From: Bacteroidales bacterium
GTDB lineage: Bacteria; Bacteroidota; Bacteroidia; Bacteroidales; UBA932
NCBI GenBank assembly: GCA_017626555.1
Contig: JAGAIM010000076.1
Span: forward strand, 1-58,936
Direction of reading: 5' to 3'
Length of the DNA: 58,936 bases
In this document: positions 18,428 through 27,018 of the stretch, one piece after another
How the letters are laid out: each line of letters begins with the position of its first letter
Numbering within the stretch: position 1 is the stretch's first letter
Translations under genes and position numbers: made by a program
Notes under the pieces: model-generated
What the model saw: the letters and a program-made list of their open reading frames with translations, nothing else
What the model was told of the DNA's origin: nothing
Databases searched by the model: none

Positions 18428-18476
18428 GGGATTAAAACGTAATATTTGGGATTAAAAAGGATATTTTATATTTTTG
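18428..18476 (+). promoter_or_regulatory. Promoter and direct repeats upstream of LytTR gene
   Basis: A -33 TTTG (18445-18448), a 20-bp spacer and a -7 TATTTTTG (18469-18476) match the Bacteroidota housekeeping promoter. GGGATTAAAA occurs twice, at 18428-18437 and 18448-18457, exactly 20 bp apart and overlapping the -33 region. Spaced direct repeats are the known form of LytTR binding sites, so autoregulation is possible. Confidence 0.65.
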
Positions 18477-18499
18477 TCACACCAAAATTGTGATTAAAT

Positions 18500-19300
18500 A
18501 TGAGCCAGGTCGCCAGGATTTTCAGGAGGTTCATTCCTCAATTGCTACATATTATTGTTCTGCCTGTATTCTTCTTTGCATTTATGCTTATGTACAGGCC
18601 GTTCTCATCTGTCGATTTCTTAGGACAGGAATGGTATGGTGTGCATCTTACCATTGCATCCTGCATTATCTTTCTGTCAATAGTGGTGATGAGACTTCTC
18701 TATTATTATCTGCCTTTGAAAATCAATTACACTCTGTACGCATTCTGGTGCCTTGCTGAGATTATATTCACTTCTTTTTTTGTAGCCCTTTACTTCTGGC
18801 TTGTACTGCATCGTCCTGTGCCATATTTTGAAACTTTGGCGCTTGCTCTTCAATATCTTTGTCTTTCTCTTGTCTTTCCTTATACGATACTTGCGCTGTC
18901 TATCCGAATTTACCAATATCATAATAAGTCGGCCGATGAAGATGCTTCTGATAATCAGCGGATGCGTTTTTATGACGAGAGACATAATCTTAAGATTGTT
19001 CTGACATCATCGTCAATATTTTATATCACGGCAGAGGAGAATTATGTCAATATTTTCTATGTTGAGAATGACAAGGTTCGAAAATATGTGTTGAGGAGTT
19101 CTATGAAGGCCTTGGATGAGTTGTGCCAGGATCACGGATTGGTCAGATGCCACAGGTCATATTATGTCAATCCATCTCACGTCAGGGTTTTGCGCAAGGA
19201 TAAGGATGGAATAATCTTCGCGGAACTTGATGCCCGTGAAGAAATGCATATACCTGTGTCAAAAAAATATTATGACCGCCTCGTTGAAATGCTTATGTAG
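18500..19300 (+). CDS. Membrane-bound LytTR transcription regulator
   Basis: 266 residues. Four hydrophobic segments (about 14-36, 50-70, 76-98, 108-133) are followed by a C-terminal LytTR DNA-binding domain (about 160-262), recognisable from IFYITAEENYVNIFY, YVLRSSMKALDEL, LVRCHRSYYVN and IPVSKKYYDRL. There is no receiver domain, so the membrane part probably senses the signal or binds an inhibitor. Known: membrane LytTR proteins are often autoregulated or control a neighbouring gene. Its own promoter carries a tandem repeat. No obvious partner kinase or inhibitor gene is adjacent. It converges on the deoxynucleoside kinase, with 2 bp between the stops. Confidence 0.85.
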   Translation: MSQVARIFRRFIPQLLHIIVLPVFFFAFMLMYRPFSSVDFLGQEWYGVHLTIASCIIFLSIVVMRLLYYYLPLKINYTLYAFWCLAEIIFTSFFVALYFWLVLHRPVPYFETLALALQYLCLSLVFPYTILALSIRIYQYHNKSADEDASDNQRMRFYDERHNLKIVLTSSSIFYITAEENYVNIFYVENDKVRKYVLRSSMKALDELCQDHGLVRCHRSYYVNPSHVRVLRKDKDGIIFAELDAREEMHIPVSKKYYDRLVEMLM

Positions 19301-19302
19301 GA

Positions 19303-19914
19303 TCAGAACAGTCCGAAGAGTTGAGCGTCGATCTTGTCAGTGATCATTGCGAAATCTTCCGGTCTGTGTTCGAAGTCCAGGTCGTCTGCTTCGATTATAA
19401 GGACTTTACCCTTATAGTTGCCGATCCATTCATCATACCTGTCGTTCAGATTGCTCAGGTACTCGATGCTTATGCTCTTTTCGTAATCTCGTCCTCTTTT
19501 TTGTATCTGGGATACGAGAGTAGGTACTGAAGATTTCAGATATATCAGAAGATCCGGTTCTCTTACCATCGACATCATCAGATTGAAAAGTTGCATATAT
19601 GTGTCGAAGTCACGGTCGGAAAGATTTCCCATTGCTTTATTGTTGGCGACAAAGATATGAACTCCTTCCATAATGGTTCGGTCCTGGATTATGACTTCAT
19701 CGGATTTTGCAATCTCAAGCAGATCCTGGAATCTCTGAGCAAGGAAATAGGTTTCAAGGTTGTATGACCATCTTTGGATATCCTTGTAGTAGTCTTCAAG
19801 ATATGGATTATATGTTACAGCCTCATATTTGGGTGTCCATCCATAGTGCTGCGACAACATTCTTGTGAGCGTGGTCTTTCCGCATCCTATATTTCCGGCT
19901 ATTCCGATATGCAT
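19303..19914 (-). CDS. Deoxynucleoside kinase
   Basis: 203 residues. The P-loop GNIGCGKTTL (7-16), the DRTIMEGVHIF motif (DR plus catalytic/substrate Glu region) and the LID-like region QIQKRGRDYEKSI mark the dCK/dGK-type deoxynucleoside kinase family, which phosphorylates salvaged deoxynucleosides with ATP. Deoxyadenosine or deoxyguanosine specificity is likely for this bacterial branch but cannot be proven by eye. It starts at the ATG at 19914, downstream of gdhA on the same strand but separated from it by a terminator. Confidence 0.88.
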   Translation of the reverse strand: MHIGIAGNIGCGKTTLTRMLSQHYGWTPKYEAVTYNPYLEDYYKDIQRWSYNLETYFLAQRFQDLLEIAKSDEVIIQDRTIMEGVHIFVANNKAMGNLSDRDFDTYMQLFNLMMSMVREPDLLIYLKSSVPTLVSQIQKRGRDYEKSISIEYLSNLNDRYDEWIGNYKGKVLIIEADDLDFEHRPEDFAMITDKIDAQLFGLF

Positions 19915-19940
19915 AATGTCTAATGGTATGATATTGAATG

Positions 19941-19982
19941 AAAAACAGGCTGTAATATCTTTGTTTCAGATAAAACAGCCTG
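19941..19982 (-). terminator. Terminator of gdhA
   Basis: Read on the minus strand, CAGGCTGT (19982-19975) pairs with 19953-19946. An inner ATCT/AGAT pair is added, and TTTTT follows at 19945-19941. It lies 24 bp after the gdhA stop. Confidence 0.8.
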
Positions 19983-20005
19983 CTAATTTACGATTTTTTT
20001 GTTTG

Positions 20006-21361
20006 CTATACAAGACCGTGAGCCATCATCGCTTCAGCAACTTTGATGAAGCCGGCTATATTCGCACCCTTTACGTAGTTGATATATCCGTCTTCCTCAG
20101 TACCATATTTCACACACGCCTCGTGGATATCAGTCATAATCTGCTTGAGATGCTGATCGACTTCTTCTCTTGTCCATCTGAGTCTCATTGAGTTCTGTGT
20201 CATTTCAAGTCCTGATGTCGCTACACCACCGGCGTTTGAAGCCTTTCCTGGTGAATACAGAAGTCTTGCGTTCTGGAACACCTCTATAGCCTCAGGTGTA
20301 CAAGGCATATTCGCACCTTCTGCAACGCAGATACATCCGTTTGCAACGAGTGTTCTGGCCTGCTCTTCATTGAGTTCGTTCTGGGTGGCACAAGGCATTG
20401 CTATGTCGCATTTTACACTCCAAGGACGCTCTCCTGCGTGATATTCGGCAGTCGGATATTTCTCTACATACTCTCTGATGCGGCCTCTATATACATTCTT
20501 GAGTTCCATAATGTATGCGAGTTTCTCTTCATCGATGCCATCAGGGTCATATATATAACCGTTTGAGTCCGACATAGTAAGTACTTTCGCTCCAAGTTGA
20601 AGTGCTTTCTGTGCTGCAAACTGTGCTACATTACCTGATCCTGAGATCGCCACTGTCTTGCCTTTGTAACTGTCACCGCGGGTTGCGAGCATTGCACTGG
20701 CAAAATAGCAGGTGCCGTAACCTGTCGCTTCAGGTCTGAGCGGGCTTCCTCCCCACATCTGTCCCTTTCCGGTGAGGACTCCTGTAAATTCGTCGCGAAG
20801 TCTCTTGTACTGTCCGAACATATATCCGATTTCACGTCCGCCTACTCCTATGTCACCTGCCGGAACGTCGGTGTCGGCTCCGATATGTTTCTGAAGTTCA
20901 GTCATAAAACTTTGGCAGAAGCGCATCACCTCATTATCGGATTTGCCTTTAGGATCGAAGTCTGATCCACCCTTTCCTGCTCCCATAGGCAGGGTAGTGA
21001 GGCTGTTCTTGAAAGTCTGTTCAAAGGCAAGGAACTTCATAATGCTGAGGTTTACGCTCGGATGGAAGCGTATTCCGCCTTTGTATGGACCTATAGCACT
21101 GTTGCACTGAACTCTGTATCCTCTGTTTACCCGCACTTCTCCTTCATCGTCAAGCCAAGGAACCCTGAATATTATGATGCGTTCAGGTTCAACTATCCTT
21201 TCAAGGATCTTCTGATCCATAAGGTAGGGGTGTTCTACAATATATGGAGCGACGCTTTCCAATACCTCTTTAACCGCTTGATGAAATTCTTTTTCTCCTG
21301 GATTTCTGGCTATGAGGTCTGCCATAAATCCATCCACATAATTCTGAGTGAACTGATCCAT
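20006..21361 (-). CDS. gdhA: Glutamate dehydrogenase, hexameric type
   Basis: 451 residues from the ATG at 21361 (MDQFTQNYVDGF). The frame is open further upstream, but that part reads as noncoding leader. It interconverts 2-oxoglutarate, ammonia and glutamate, and is the main ammonia-assimilation enzyme of many Bacteroidales. The motifs are GPYKGGIRFHPSVN, the catalytic Lys130 in LPMGAGKGGSDFDPKGKSD and the nucleotide-binding VAISGSGNVAQFAA. Length and motifs fit the small (about 450-residue) hexameric class, most often NADP-dependent. It is monocistronic, with its own promoter and terminator. Confidence 0.96.
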   Translation of the reverse strand: MDQFTQNYVDGFMADLIARNPGEKEFHQAVKEVLESVAPYIVEHPYLMDQKILERIVEPERIIIFRVPWLDDEGEVRVNRGYRVQCNSAIGPYKGGIRFHPSVNLSIMKFLAFEQTFKNSLTTLPMGAGKGGSDFDPKGKSDNEVMRFCQSFMTELQKHIGADTDVPAGDIGVGGREIGYMFGQYKRLRDEFTGVLTGKGQMWGGSPLRPEATGYGTCYFASAMLATRGDSYKGKTVAISGSGNVAQFAAQKALQLGAKVLTMSDSNGYIYDPDGIDEEKLAYIMELKNVYRGRIREYVEKYPTAEYHAGERPWSVKCDIAMPCATQNELNEEQARTLVANGCICVAEGANMPCTPEAIEVFQNARLLYSPGKASNAGGVATSGLEMTQNSMRLRWTREEVDQHLKQIMTDIHEACVKYGTEEDGYINYVKGANIAGFIKVAEAMMAHGLV

Positions 21362-21424
21362 ACTACTAACAAATTTAAAGGTTAGAAATAAAAAATGTGC
21401 CTCCGTGAAATTGGCACGAAAGCA

Positions 21425-21456
21425 CAAAAATATCAAAATATTTTCGGATATACAAT
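21425..21456 (-). promoter_or_regulatory. Candidate gdhA promoter
   Basis: On the minus strand the -7 reads TATTTTTG (21432-21425). A -33-like ATTG (21456-21453) lies 20 bp upstream. The leader is about 55-60 nt. Confidence 0.55.
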
Positions 21457-21458
21457 AT

Positions 21459-22901
21459 TTAGAAAAGGAATCCTGTGTTGATGTAGAATGCTCCGTTTCC
21501 ATCCTGCTTGTTGAAGCATCTTGCATATTCCAATGCTACGATGAAGTTCTGGTTCATTATGAAGCGCAGACCTGCACCAGCCGAGCCGTGAAATCCGTCC
21601 GCCTTTCTGTTCACATCCACGAATTTCTGATACAGATCTTCGTACTTCCCGGTCTGGTTCTTCATATCATAACCTTTGAAAATGTGTGCTCCGTCGGTGA
21701 ATGCGCTGACAGCAAAGGCAATGTTCTGTTTCCAGAGTTTGAAGTCGATGAATCTCCAGCGGAGTTCGGCGTTGTAGAAACCTACGTCCTGACCCTGAAC
21801 TCTGTTCAGCATCAGACCTCTGACTGTGCGGTATCCGCCGAAACCATCGTTGTCAGCCTTAGGACCCATATTGGTGTAGAAAGGCATTGCGTACCAAGGA
21901 GCATTACTTCCGAATGTGCCTTGATATGCTGCTCTGTAGGCAAATGTGAGTTTATCCGGAACGATAGGAAGATACTGACGCATTGTTACACAGAATTTAT
22001 AATGAGGATCAGTGGTTCCGAGCCACTTCGGTGCGGCAATGACGTGAGCCTCTGCCCAGATACCCTTGGTCGGGTTATTCTCTACGTTTCTGCTGTCATA
22101 CATAAGTCCGGCACGGATGGATGAGATAATACCTCCGTTTGCCTGCTCAGGTGAAATTATTCCCCATTCCTTGTAGAGATTGAACAGGGTGGTTCCATTC
22201 TGAAAATCCTGGCCTGCAAGGACTTCATATCCTTTTGGAGTGAAGTCTGAAGCCTTGGTCCAGGAGAAATTATAACCTGCTTCCCAATAGAAATTCTTCA
22301 GAATCTCCCCGGTGAAATCCACTTTAGCCTTGATGAGATCGCGTCCGAAACGATAGAATCCCTTAGGATATTTTCCTTTTTCCTGAAGTTTCTTTCCGGC
22401 CTCGTTATCAAGATACTTGAAATCGCCGTCTTCAGCAAGTTGCTTAGGAGCAATGTAATTGCTCTCGTATCCGTTGAATCCGTAGAAGTCCAGGGCTGCG
22501 TCCTTGTAATATCCTGAGCATATAGACATTCGTACTCCCGGAATGAGCGTCTTGTTGTCATAGTTTACGATAAACTTGTAACTTCCGACGCTGCCTTCCT
22601 TTGTATATGCGGATGCCTCGAAATACCAGGTTGACTTAGGATTAGGATATGTGTCACCGTTTCCGAAATTGTAGAGGTTGAGCAAGGCTCCGAACTGGAA
22701 TCCGCGGTCGGCGTCAAATGCTACGACAGGAAGCGGACCGAAGTTGGTGCCGGTCTTGATGATTTCTCCCTTTTCGTTGTATCTTACCTCTTTTTTCTTC
22801 TTCGCGTCTTTGGTCTCGCTGTCAGCGGTTCCTGTCTCAGTTGCAAAAGAAGGGATGCAGAGCAGTGCTGCAGCAAACGCTGTGATGAATGTTCTTTTCA
22901 T
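21459..22901 (-). CDS. Outer-membrane beta-barrel protein, BamA/TamA-like
   Basis: 480 residues with a signal peptide (MKRTFITAFAAALLCIPSFA) and a charged linker (DAKKKKEVRYNEKGEI). The remainder is amphipathic beta-strands ending in Phe (FYINTGFLF), as needed for outer-membrane insertion. PVVAFDADRGFQFGALLNLYNF and the barrel pattern with GGYRTVRGL fit the bacterial surface antigen (Omp85-type) barrel. No POTRA repeats are present, so it is not BamA itself. Its function is unknown. It lies 15 bp after the acyltransferase gene, so an operon with that gene and the symporter-like gene is likely. A lipid or envelope link is inference from neighbours. Confidence 0.75.
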   Translation of the reverse strand: MKRTFITAFAAALLCIPSFATETGTADSETKDAKKKKEVRYNEKGEIIKTGTNFGPLPVVAFDADRGFQFGALLNLYNFGNGDTYPNPKSTWYFEASAYTKEGSVGSYKFIVNYDNKTLIPGVRMSICSGYYKDAALDFYGFNGYESNYIAPKQLAEDGDFKYLDNEAGKKLQEKGKYPKGFYRFGRDLIKAKVDFTGEILKNFYWEAGYNFSWTKASDFTPKGYEVLAGQDFQNGTTLFNLYKEWGIISPEQANGGIISSIRAGLMYDSRNVENNPTKGIWAEAHVIAAPKWLGTTDPHYKFCVTMRQYLPIVPDKLTFAYRAAYQGTFGSNAPWYAMPFYTNMGPKADNDGFGGYRTVRGLMLNRVQGQDVGFYNAELRWRFIDFKLWKQNIAFAVSAFTDGAHIFKGYDMKNQTGKYEDLYQKFVDVNRKADGFHGSAGAGLRFIMNQNFIVALEYARCFNKQDGNGAFYINTGFLF

Positions 22902-22916
22902 AATGATGAAGTTTTA

Positions 22917-24236
22917 TTATTTCACTTTATCAAATTTCTTTACGATCTCCTTGAATTGTTTTCTCATTTTCTTGTCCCCCAGCACTTTAATATCTGAGAT
23001 GAATCTGCGCATTCCCTCATTATAATCGAAAAAATAACTGTATGAAGGGATGGTCAGAAGGCAGGCTGCAAGTGCGTATGGCCAAGGCAGAAGGCAGAAT
23101 GCCAGTGCAGTGTAGATGGGAAAAAGAACTATTCCCAAAGCCAGTTTGACACCGAATCCTACCGTGTTGTGGAATGCTTTGTCTTTTATTCTGCTCTTGA
23201 GGAGTCTGTATGTGATCCACATAGGAGCGCTTACAATTGCACTGAATATGTAATATGGCAGTCCTATGATTGCGGCAAGTGTCTTCCCGAGAACTTTCGT
23301 GAGGCTGTTTTTTCTGCTGAATGAATAAACAGAGAGCCCTTTCCTGCGTCTCTTCTTTTCGAATTCCTCCACCTTCTCCAGCAGTTCCGCCATAGCCTCA
23401 GGATCTGCTTCAAATCCTTTTTCAATCTTCGCTACAGTCTCTCTGTTGGCAAGCATTCCTTCATATAGGCTTGTGCCGTAATTGCCGTACATCCTGCCTT
23501 CAGATACAGCCAGCATCTTGGTCAGAGCCCATTTCCTATACAGATTTTCATCATCCTTTATGAAGGTTATGAGTCCGGACATCCTGGCTGCCAGTTCCTT
23601 TTTCAAAGGCTCTATCAACTGGACTTCGTTCTCGACATTATTCTCCTTTACATATTCCGTAACATTGATAGGCTTTCCGAATGTGACAAGGGAAGTACTT
23701 CTGTAGCGGAAATAGTCTCCGTATTCGATACCGGTCGGGATGATGTACACAGGCATCTTGTCTCCGAATTTCGCATTTGCGGCCAGCACTGCCCTGAATG
23801 TACCTTTACCAAGCGTCTGGAGAGAATGGGCCGGTCTGTGGCGGCCTTCTGGATACATACAGAATCTTACCCCGTGCTCAAGTGTTTCAACTATGGTCTC
23901 CTGGGTCTCGTGGTTCTTCAGTACGTTTCTCAGGCCGTCTCTCTGGCGTACCATAGGAAGAATCCTGAGGAAGTACATTATCTTGGCAATCAGCGGCTTG
24001 TTGAAGATATCCGCTCGGGCTCCGAACACTGTTGGGTCGTCGAATGCCCTCAGTATCACCAGAGCATCCATAAGAGTGTTGCAATGGTTCGGAGCAATCA
24101 TTACGGCACCGTTTTCAGGAATGTTTTCCTTGCCTCTTACTTCGACCTTTCTGTAACTATGCTTGAGATTCCAGTCAACAACAGGTTTCAGGAGTGTGTA
24201 TCGCCAATCCTTTTCGTATATCTTGTTTCTTCCCAT
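22917..24236 (-). CDS. PlsC-like 1-acyl-glycerol-phosphate acyltransferase
   Basis: 439 residues from the ATG at 24236, 1 bp downstream of the symporter-like stop; an earlier in-frame ATG at 24287 would lie inside that gene. The acyltransferase block is clear: APNHCNTLMD gives a His51-Asp57 pair with five residues between instead of the usual four, and MYPEGRHR (127-134) replaces EGTR. IPTGIEYGDYFRYRS and VTFGKPINV follow as in glycerophosphate acyltransferases. Two or three hydrophobic segments lie near residues 325-415. It probably acylates a lysophospholipid-like acceptor at the inner membrane. It is longer than classical PlsC (about 240), and the acceptor is not certain. Confidence 0.85.
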   Translation of the reverse strand: MGRNKIYEKDWRYTLLKPVVDWNLKHSYRKVEVRGKENIPENGAVMIAPNHCNTLMDALVILRAFDDPTVFGARADIFNKPLIAKIMYFLRILPMVRQRDGLRNVLKNHETQETIVETLEHGVRFCMYPEGRHRPAHSLQTLGKGTFRAVLAANAKFGDKMPVYIIPTGIEYGDYFRYRSTSLVTFGKPINVTEYVKENNVENEVQLIEPLKKELAARMSGLITFIKDDENLYRKWALTKMLAVSEGRMYGNYGTSLYEGMLANRETVAKIEKGFEADPEAMAELLEKVEEFEKKRRRKGLSVYSFSRKNSLTKVLGKTLAAIIGLPYYIFSAIVSAPMWITYRLLKSRIKDKAFHNTVGFGVKLALGIVLFPIYTALAFCLLPWPYALAACLLTIPSYSYFFDYNEGMRRFISDIKVLGDKKMRKQFKEIVKKFDKVK

Positions 24237-24237
24237 A

Positions 24238-25209
24238 TTATTCTTCCTCTGCTTCTTTTCTACCACGAAGTCTCCATATAAATGCAAGGGTCAGGCCTGA
24301 AATGATGTGCCACACACCCCACCAGGCAGTGATTACGAGCATTCCTCCATTATTGGCCCACGCTCCGACCTCCGGGAAGATATTTGGGTTGAGGAGTAGG
24401 ATGAGTCCGAGTCCGGAGTTCTGGATTCCGGTCTCAATGGTTATGGTTCTTCTGTCTTTATACGGCAGTTTAAGAATGGTACTTGTGGTGAATCCGATGC
24501 CCAGCGCAAGAAGGTTGTGGATAAGCACAATGAGGAATATATACTTTATGGCCTTCATAAAGACATCGAAGTTGCCTTTGAATATGATGATGACCATAGC
24601 GATGAACACTATGATGGACAGGTGCTGAAGAGGCTTCTTCAGGAACTTTGTCACTTTTGGAAAGTACTGGCCGCACAGGATTCCCAGTACAAGAGGGATT
24701 CCCATTATGATGAAGATGCTCTGGAAGATGTCTCCGAGAGGAATTTCAAGTTCAGGAAGTGTACCGAAGTTGCGGTTGCCGGCAAAATTCAGGTACATCT
24801 TTCCCCAGAATGCGAAGTTGAGCGGAGTGGTGAATATGCAGGCAGCAGTATTGAATGCTGTGAGCGATACCGAAAGTTCCGAATTTCCTCTGGAAAGGGA
24901 GGTGATGAAGTTTGAGATGTTTCCGCCAGGGCAGGATGACACCAGTATCATTCCGAGTGCGATCATCGGAGAAATCCAGTCTCCGCACAGCATAATGAGA
25001 ACTAATGTAAGTGCCGGCAGAAGTATCAACTGGCAGACGATTCCAGTCAGAATAGACTTAGGATTCTTTATGATATCGACAAATGTTGCTGGCTTGATGC
25101 CGAGAGCGACGCCGAACATTACGAAAGCGAGAACTATGTTGAGAAGTGTCGAACCTCCGTTCATAGTTACATTGAGAGCGTCAAGATTGCGAATTGCTTC
25201 TGGACTCAT
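24238..25209 (-). CDS. Bile acid:sodium symporter (BASS) family transporter
   Basis: 323 residues with about 9-10 transmembrane segments in the two-repeat BASS pattern. SSCPGGNISNFITSLSRGN is the conserved crossover region, and FNTAACIFTTPL and GIQNSGLGLILLL are further family segments. The family exchanges sodium for bile acids, pantoate, 2-keto acids or other organic anions; the substrate cannot be told. It is the first gene of a three-gene operon with the acyltransferase (1-bp gap) and the barrel protein, and is transcribed divergently from the ResB-like gene. Confidence 0.87.
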   Translation of the reverse strand: MSPEAIRNLDALNVTMNGGSTLLNIVLAFVMFGVALGIKPATFVDIIKNPKSILTGIVCQLILLPALTLVLIMLCGDWISPMIALGMILVSSCPGGNISNFITSLSRGNSELSVSLTAFNTAACIFTTPLNFAFWGKMYLNFAGNRNFGTLPELEIPLGDIFQSIFIIMGIPLVLGILCGQYFPKVTKFLKKPLQHLSIIVFIAMVIIIFKGNFDVFMKAIKYIFLIVLIHNLLALGIGFTTSTILKLPYKDRRTITIETGIQNSGLGLILLLNPNIFPEVGAWANNGGMLVITAWWGVWHIISGLTLAFIWRLRGRKEAEEE

Positions 25210-25237
25210 TGCGATTCAGGTTTAGTTGTTATCCTTG

Positions 25238-25267
25238 CAAAGATACGATTTTTATCATAACCTCAAA
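25238..25267 (-). promoter_or_regulatory. Candidate promoter of the BASS operon
   Basis: On the minus strand the -7 is TATCTTTG (25245-25238) and a -33 TTTG lies at 25267-25264, with an 18-bp spacer, slightly short. Confidence 0.5.
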
Positions 25268-25315
25268 GCGATTGGTTTAATAGGTTATCAAATAAGTGGT
25301 GAAATCGCTTATGAT

Positions 25316-25347
25316 GTTGCGGATTTCTGATTTTTTATTTAATTTTG
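25316..25347 (+). promoter_or_regulatory. Candidate promoter of the cytochrome c maturation operon
   Basis: -33 GTTG (25316-25319), a 20-bp spacer, and -7 TAATTTTG (25340-25347). The ATG at 25366 lies about 13 nt after the expected start of transcription. An in-frame TTG at 25345 overlaps this box and is therefore not the start. Confidence 0.6.
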
Positions 25348-25365
25348 TCAATAAACGGAAACGCA

Positions 25366-26199
25366 ATGCCATATATCATTCTGATCATTTGTCTTGCTGC
25401 ATTCTCTGCCATTCAGTTGATGGTGGGCAATCTTCCTGTCCGTTTTTTTGCTTTCCCTCTCAATCTGATTCTTGCTTTGATCTGGGCTTTCGGAATCGTG
25501 ACTTTGTGGCGGTCGAAGCGTAAGTCCGCCTTTGTCCGATTTATGTTGTCCAAAGGAGCGACCTTATGTGCTGTCTCCTTGTTTCTTGTCTTCTGCCTGA
25601 TCATAGGAATTACAGGAGTCAGAACCATAACTCAAAGTTGGCCTTTTGCATTTGTTCTTCTGTATTTTCAAAGCGTACTCCTTTTTGTCATCTTGCGTGG
25701 ATGGAGGACACCGTCAGCCACTGGCTCCGGTGAGATACGATGGAGATTCATTCTCAATCATTGTGGTATCCTGCTTGCTGTATCAGCGGCATTCTGGGGG
25801 GCTCCGGATTCCGAAACCTTGAGGATCCGTGCCATCAGGGATGTTCCGGTGAATGAGGCTTACAGGATGGATGGCAGTATGACTATGCTTGATTACAGGA
25901 TTGAACTTAAGGACTTCCGGATGGATGTCTATGAGAATGGGACTCCTTTGATGTATGAGGCTTCATTGCTGATAGATGGTGTCCCGGCAGATCTGCGCGT
26001 CAATAAGCCTTATTCCAGATCTGTCGGAGAAGATATTTATCTGACAGGCTATAATGCCGATGATTCATCTGCTTGTATATTGCAGGTTGTACGCGAGCCT
26101 TGGAAATATGCAGCGGTTGCCGGTATTGTTATGATGCTCACAGGGGCTTTGCTGCTTTTTGTAGCGGGACCTCGCAAAAGATATGTTGAGGAGGAATGA
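25366..26199 (+). CDS. ResB/CcsB-like cytochrome c biogenesis protein
   Basis: 277 residues with about four or five transmembrane segments and a periplasmic beta-rich part (about 155-235: YRIELKDFRMDVYENGTP). VRTITQSWPFAFVLLY, the segment around NHCGILLAV and the closing VREPWKYAAVAGIVMMLTGALLLF are typical of the ResB half of system II, which holds apocytochrome and delivers haem with CcsA. It is short compared with full ResB (about 400-500 residues), as in NrfI-type N-terminal halves. CcsA starts 1 bp later and a tri-haem cytochrome gene follows, which supports the role. Confidence 0.82.
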   Translation: MPYIILIICLAAFSAIQLMVGNLPVRFFAFPLNLILALIWAFGIVTLWRSKRKSAFVRFMLSKGATLCAVSLFLVFCLIIGITGVRTITQSWPFAFVLLYFQSVLLFVILRGWRTPSATGSGEIRWRFILNHCGILLAVSAAFWGAPDSETLRIRAIRDVPVNEAYRMDGSMTMLDYRIELKDFRMDVYENGTPLMYEASLLIDGVPADLRVNKPYSRSVGEDIYLTGYNADDSSACILQVVREPWKYAAVAGIVMMLTGALLLFVAGPRKRYVEEE

Positions 26200-26200
26200 T

Positions 26201-27013
26201 ATGGGTTTCTGGAATTCTTTTATATGGTTCGGCATATCTGCTGTAATTCTCTCCCTCATAGGAGCCGTGTTGTCTGTTTGTACCAATGAGCATCTGGCTG
26301 GCTTGTCTCAGGCAAATCGACGCCGTCGTGCTTTGGCCGTCTTTTTTGCTTCATCTGCTCTGGTCGTAATGGCAACTTTCATAGTCCTTTTATGGATCGA
26401 CCTTGAAAGGCCTCCTCTAAGGACAATGGGCGAGACCCGCCTGTGGTATTCTTTCTTTGCACTTTTTGCCGGATTGTTTACATATCTGCGCTGGAGGTAC
26501 AGATGGATTCTTTCATTCTCGACTGTGCTTGCCACTGTGTTCATAATGATCAACATATTCCGCCCGGAGATACACGACCAGACTTTGATGCCAGCGCTTC
26601 AGAGTCCGTGGTTCATACCTCACGTGACTGTTTATATGTTCTCATATTCCTTCCTCGGCTGTGCTTTTCTGCTTGCCTTGGCGGGGCTTTTTTCATCAAA
26701 GGATAATGTGATGTCTGCTGCAGACACCCTAGTTTATATAGGAATGGCATTTCTCACGTTCGGAATGCTTTCCGGTGCTCTTTGGGCCAAGGAAGCCTGG
26801 GGACATTACTGGAACTGGGATCCAAAGGAGACCTGGGCTCTTGTCACCTGGCTTGCATATATGCTTTACATCCATCTCCGTCTGCTTGGTTCAGGTTCGC
26901 GTAAGGCTTTATGCCTGCTCCTTATATTCTGTTTTATATGCCTGCAGATGTGCTGGTGGGGTGTAAATTACCTGCCGACAGCCCAGGATAGTGTGCATAT
27001 TTATAATCGTTAA
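26201..27013 (+). CDS. ccsA: Cytochrome c haem-lyase subunit CcsA
   Basis: 270 residues from the ATG at 26201; an earlier in-frame ATG at 26183 overlaps the ResB-like gene. Seven or eight transmembrane segments. The tryptophan-rich haem-handling WWD motif reads WAKEAWGHYWNWDPKETW (195-212), and His141 and His225 are candidates for haem-ligand histidines. With the ResB-like protein it would export haem and attach it to CXXCH motifs in the periplasm. The likely client is encoded 5 bp downstream. In several Bacteroidota these two parts are fused; here they are separate. Confidence 0.93.
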   Translation: MGFWNSFIWFGISAVILSLIGAVLSVCTNEHLAGLSQANRRRRALAVFFASSALVVMATFIVLLWIDLERPPLRTMGETRLWYSFFALFAGLFTYLRWRYRWILSFSTVLATVFIMINIFRPEIHDQTLMPALQSPWFIPHVTVYMFSYSFLGCAFLLALAGLFSSKDNVMSAADTLVYIGMAFLTFGMLSGALWAKEAWGHYWNWDPKETWALVTWLAYMLYIHLRLLGSGSRKALCLLLIFCFICLQMCWWGVNYLPTAQDSVHIYNR

Positions 27014-27018
27014 CTTAT

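Noticed and set aside
21397-21417. GTGCC/GGCAC hairpin before gdhA as riboswitch or terminator
   Set aside because: Stem of only 5 bp; too weak to call, although a T-run follows on the minus strand.
21362-21526. N-terminal extension of glutamate dehydrogenase
   Set aside because: The extra residues do not fit the family, and the promoter-like boxes lie within this stretch.
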